Positions 4,934 to 5,776 of a stretch of DNA of 5,776 bases are shown in pieces (position 1 is the stretch's first letter; each line of letters opens with the position of its first letter). Under the pieces are notes generated by a model that worked only from the letters and a program-made list of their open reading frames with translations, was not told the DNA's origin and made no database searches. Location of the stretch: contig DSCZ01000266.1 in the NCBI GenBank assembly GCA_011048855.1, forward strand, positions 1 to 5,776, given 5' to 3'. The position numbers and the translations under genes were made by a program. This DNA is from Desulfobacteraceae bacterium (GTDB lineage Bacteria > Desulfobacterota > DSM-4660 > Desulfatiglandales > Desulfatiglandaceae).

Positions 4934-5713
4934 ATGTATAGACTCGGAAACTACATCCCGGCGCAATCCTTCATTCACAGGCTCGATCCAAGGGTAAAAA
5001 TCCTGTCTGTAATCTTGTTGAGCGTGACGGTGCTTCTCGCAGCGCCTTCCGGCACCCTTCTGATAAGCATACTGCTTGCGGCATCCCTTCCCCTGGCGGC
5101 GATATCCCCGCTCCGCCTGTGGCAGGCGCTTGCACCGGTGCGCCCGTTTCTGCTTCTGCTGTTGCTGCTCCATATGCTGAGCACTGAGGGCCAACCCCTT
5201 CCGCCCTTCCCGATCTGGAAGATCACCGTCACCATGGAGGGAATTGTCACGGGGTTTGTCGTCATATGGCGATTCGGGGTGCTTGTTGCCGCTGCGGGAA
5301 TCCTGACCATGACCACGTCTCCTTCGGAGCTGGTCCTAGGTTTGCAGAAGCTTCTTAAACCGCTCGGAAAAATCGGGGTCCCGGTGAGAGACCTCACGAC
5401 CATGGTCTCGCTCGCACTCCGTTTTGTCCCCACATTCCTCGCGGAAGTGGACAGGATGAAAGAAGCCCGGCTAGCACGAGGAGCGTCTTTCACCACAGGA
5501 AGAATTCCAGCGAGACTCAGGGCGGCATTCTCCCTTGTGCTGCCCGTGGTTCTCAATTCCTTCAAAAGAGCCGATGAACTCGCGGTCGCGATGGAGGCCC
5601 GTGCATACGGGGTGGGTCCAGGCACTTCCATGGTGGAACTGTCCTTCGGCCAAGAGGATGTGGCGGCGATTTCCATGGTCGGGATAATATCCATACTGGC
5701 GCTGGTTCTGTGA
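4934..5713 (+). CDS. bioN: Biotin ECF transporter transmembrane coupling subunit (EcfT/CbiQ type)
   Basis: A 259-residue membrane protein that couples ATP hydrolysis by BioM to biotin release from BioY. Marks of the EcfT family: the early HRLDPRVKIL (15-24), TTSPSELVLGL (127-137), and the two Ala-Arg-Gly/Ala coupling motifs, EARLARGASF (177-186) and AMEARAYG (219-226), which bind the ATPase dimer. Hydrophobic segments are near 22-37, 40-58, 68-82, 103-124 and 243-259, with the long cytoplasmic coupling region at about 128-235. Length is typical and nothing is missing. It is the last recognisable gene of the operon; no promoter is evident before it, so it should be read from the birA promoter through the repeat-filled spacer. 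The name bioN rests on its position after bioY and bioM, because EcfT sequence alone does not reveal the substrate. Confidence 0.94.
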   Translation: MYRLGNYIPAQSFIHRLDPRVKILSVILLSVTVLLAAPSGTLLISILLAASLPLAAISPLRLWQALAPVRPFLLLLLLLHMLSTEGQPLPPFPIWKITVTMEGIVTGFVVIWRFGVLVAAAGILTMTTSPSELVLGLQKLLKPLGKIGVPVRDLTTMVSLALRFVPTFLAEVDRMKEARLARGASFTTGRIPARLRAAFSLVLPVVLNSFKRADELAVAMEARAYGVGPGTSMVELSFGQEDVAAISMVGIISILALVL

Positions 5714-5776
5714 CGGCTCTCTATGCACCTGTCATTTTTCGCTTTTTCCTATATCCCTGGTCGTTGTCATAAAGAG

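Noticed and set aside
5723..5776. Possible start of a following gene (MHLSFFAFSYIPGRCHKE, open to the window edge)
   Set aside because: Only 18 codons are visible, with no clear ribosome binding site and no recognisable motif.

Overview
The window carries a biotin sensing and uptake locus on the + strand, next to an unrelated minus-strand ATPase gene. Both the 16-base spacer of the BirA operator and the TTGTCAACC form of its arms suggest a Gram-negative bacterium. A Desulfobacterota (deltaproteobacteria-like) host fits best, given balanced to mildly GC-rich coding DNA, a DUF4143 ATPase, a solitary four-helix-bundle gene and short tandem repeats at gene junctions. That assignment is inference; no marker gene here settles it.

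Layout. Positions 91-1389 (-) encode an AAA+/DUF4143 ATPase. Positions 1390-1893 are mostly non-coding: a possible promoter for the ATPase gene, a REP-like palindrome with a GTAG foot (1593-1626), and a perfect 10-bp inverted repeat with a 16-bp spacer (1783-1818) that has the architecture of the BirA operator. Then on the + strand: birA (1894-2859), a four-helix-bundle gene (2944-3417), bioY (3464-4033), bioM (4030-4857) and bioN (4934-5713). The last 63 bases hold nothing I can assign.

How it works together. BirA ligates biotin to carboxylases and, with its N-terminal winged helix, should repress the operon when biotin is plentiful by binding the operator that overlaps its own -35 box. BioY (substrate-binding S subunit), BioM (ATPase) and BioN (EcfT coupling subunit) form an ECF-type biotin importer. 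No biotin synthesis gene is in view, so this operon is about sensing and scavenging.

Unusual points. The four-helix-bundle gene sits inside the operon and is bracketed by inward-facing arrays of a TCGTWR-type hexamer, sharing a perfect 13-bp inverted repeat. The right array is translated as an Asp-Asn repeat at the protein's C terminus. This looks like a small cassette inserted between birA and bioY. Separately, the whole bioM-bioN junction (4835-4933) is built of 7-base units that supply the bioM stop codon, the bioN ribosome binding site and the DNA right up to the bioN ATG.
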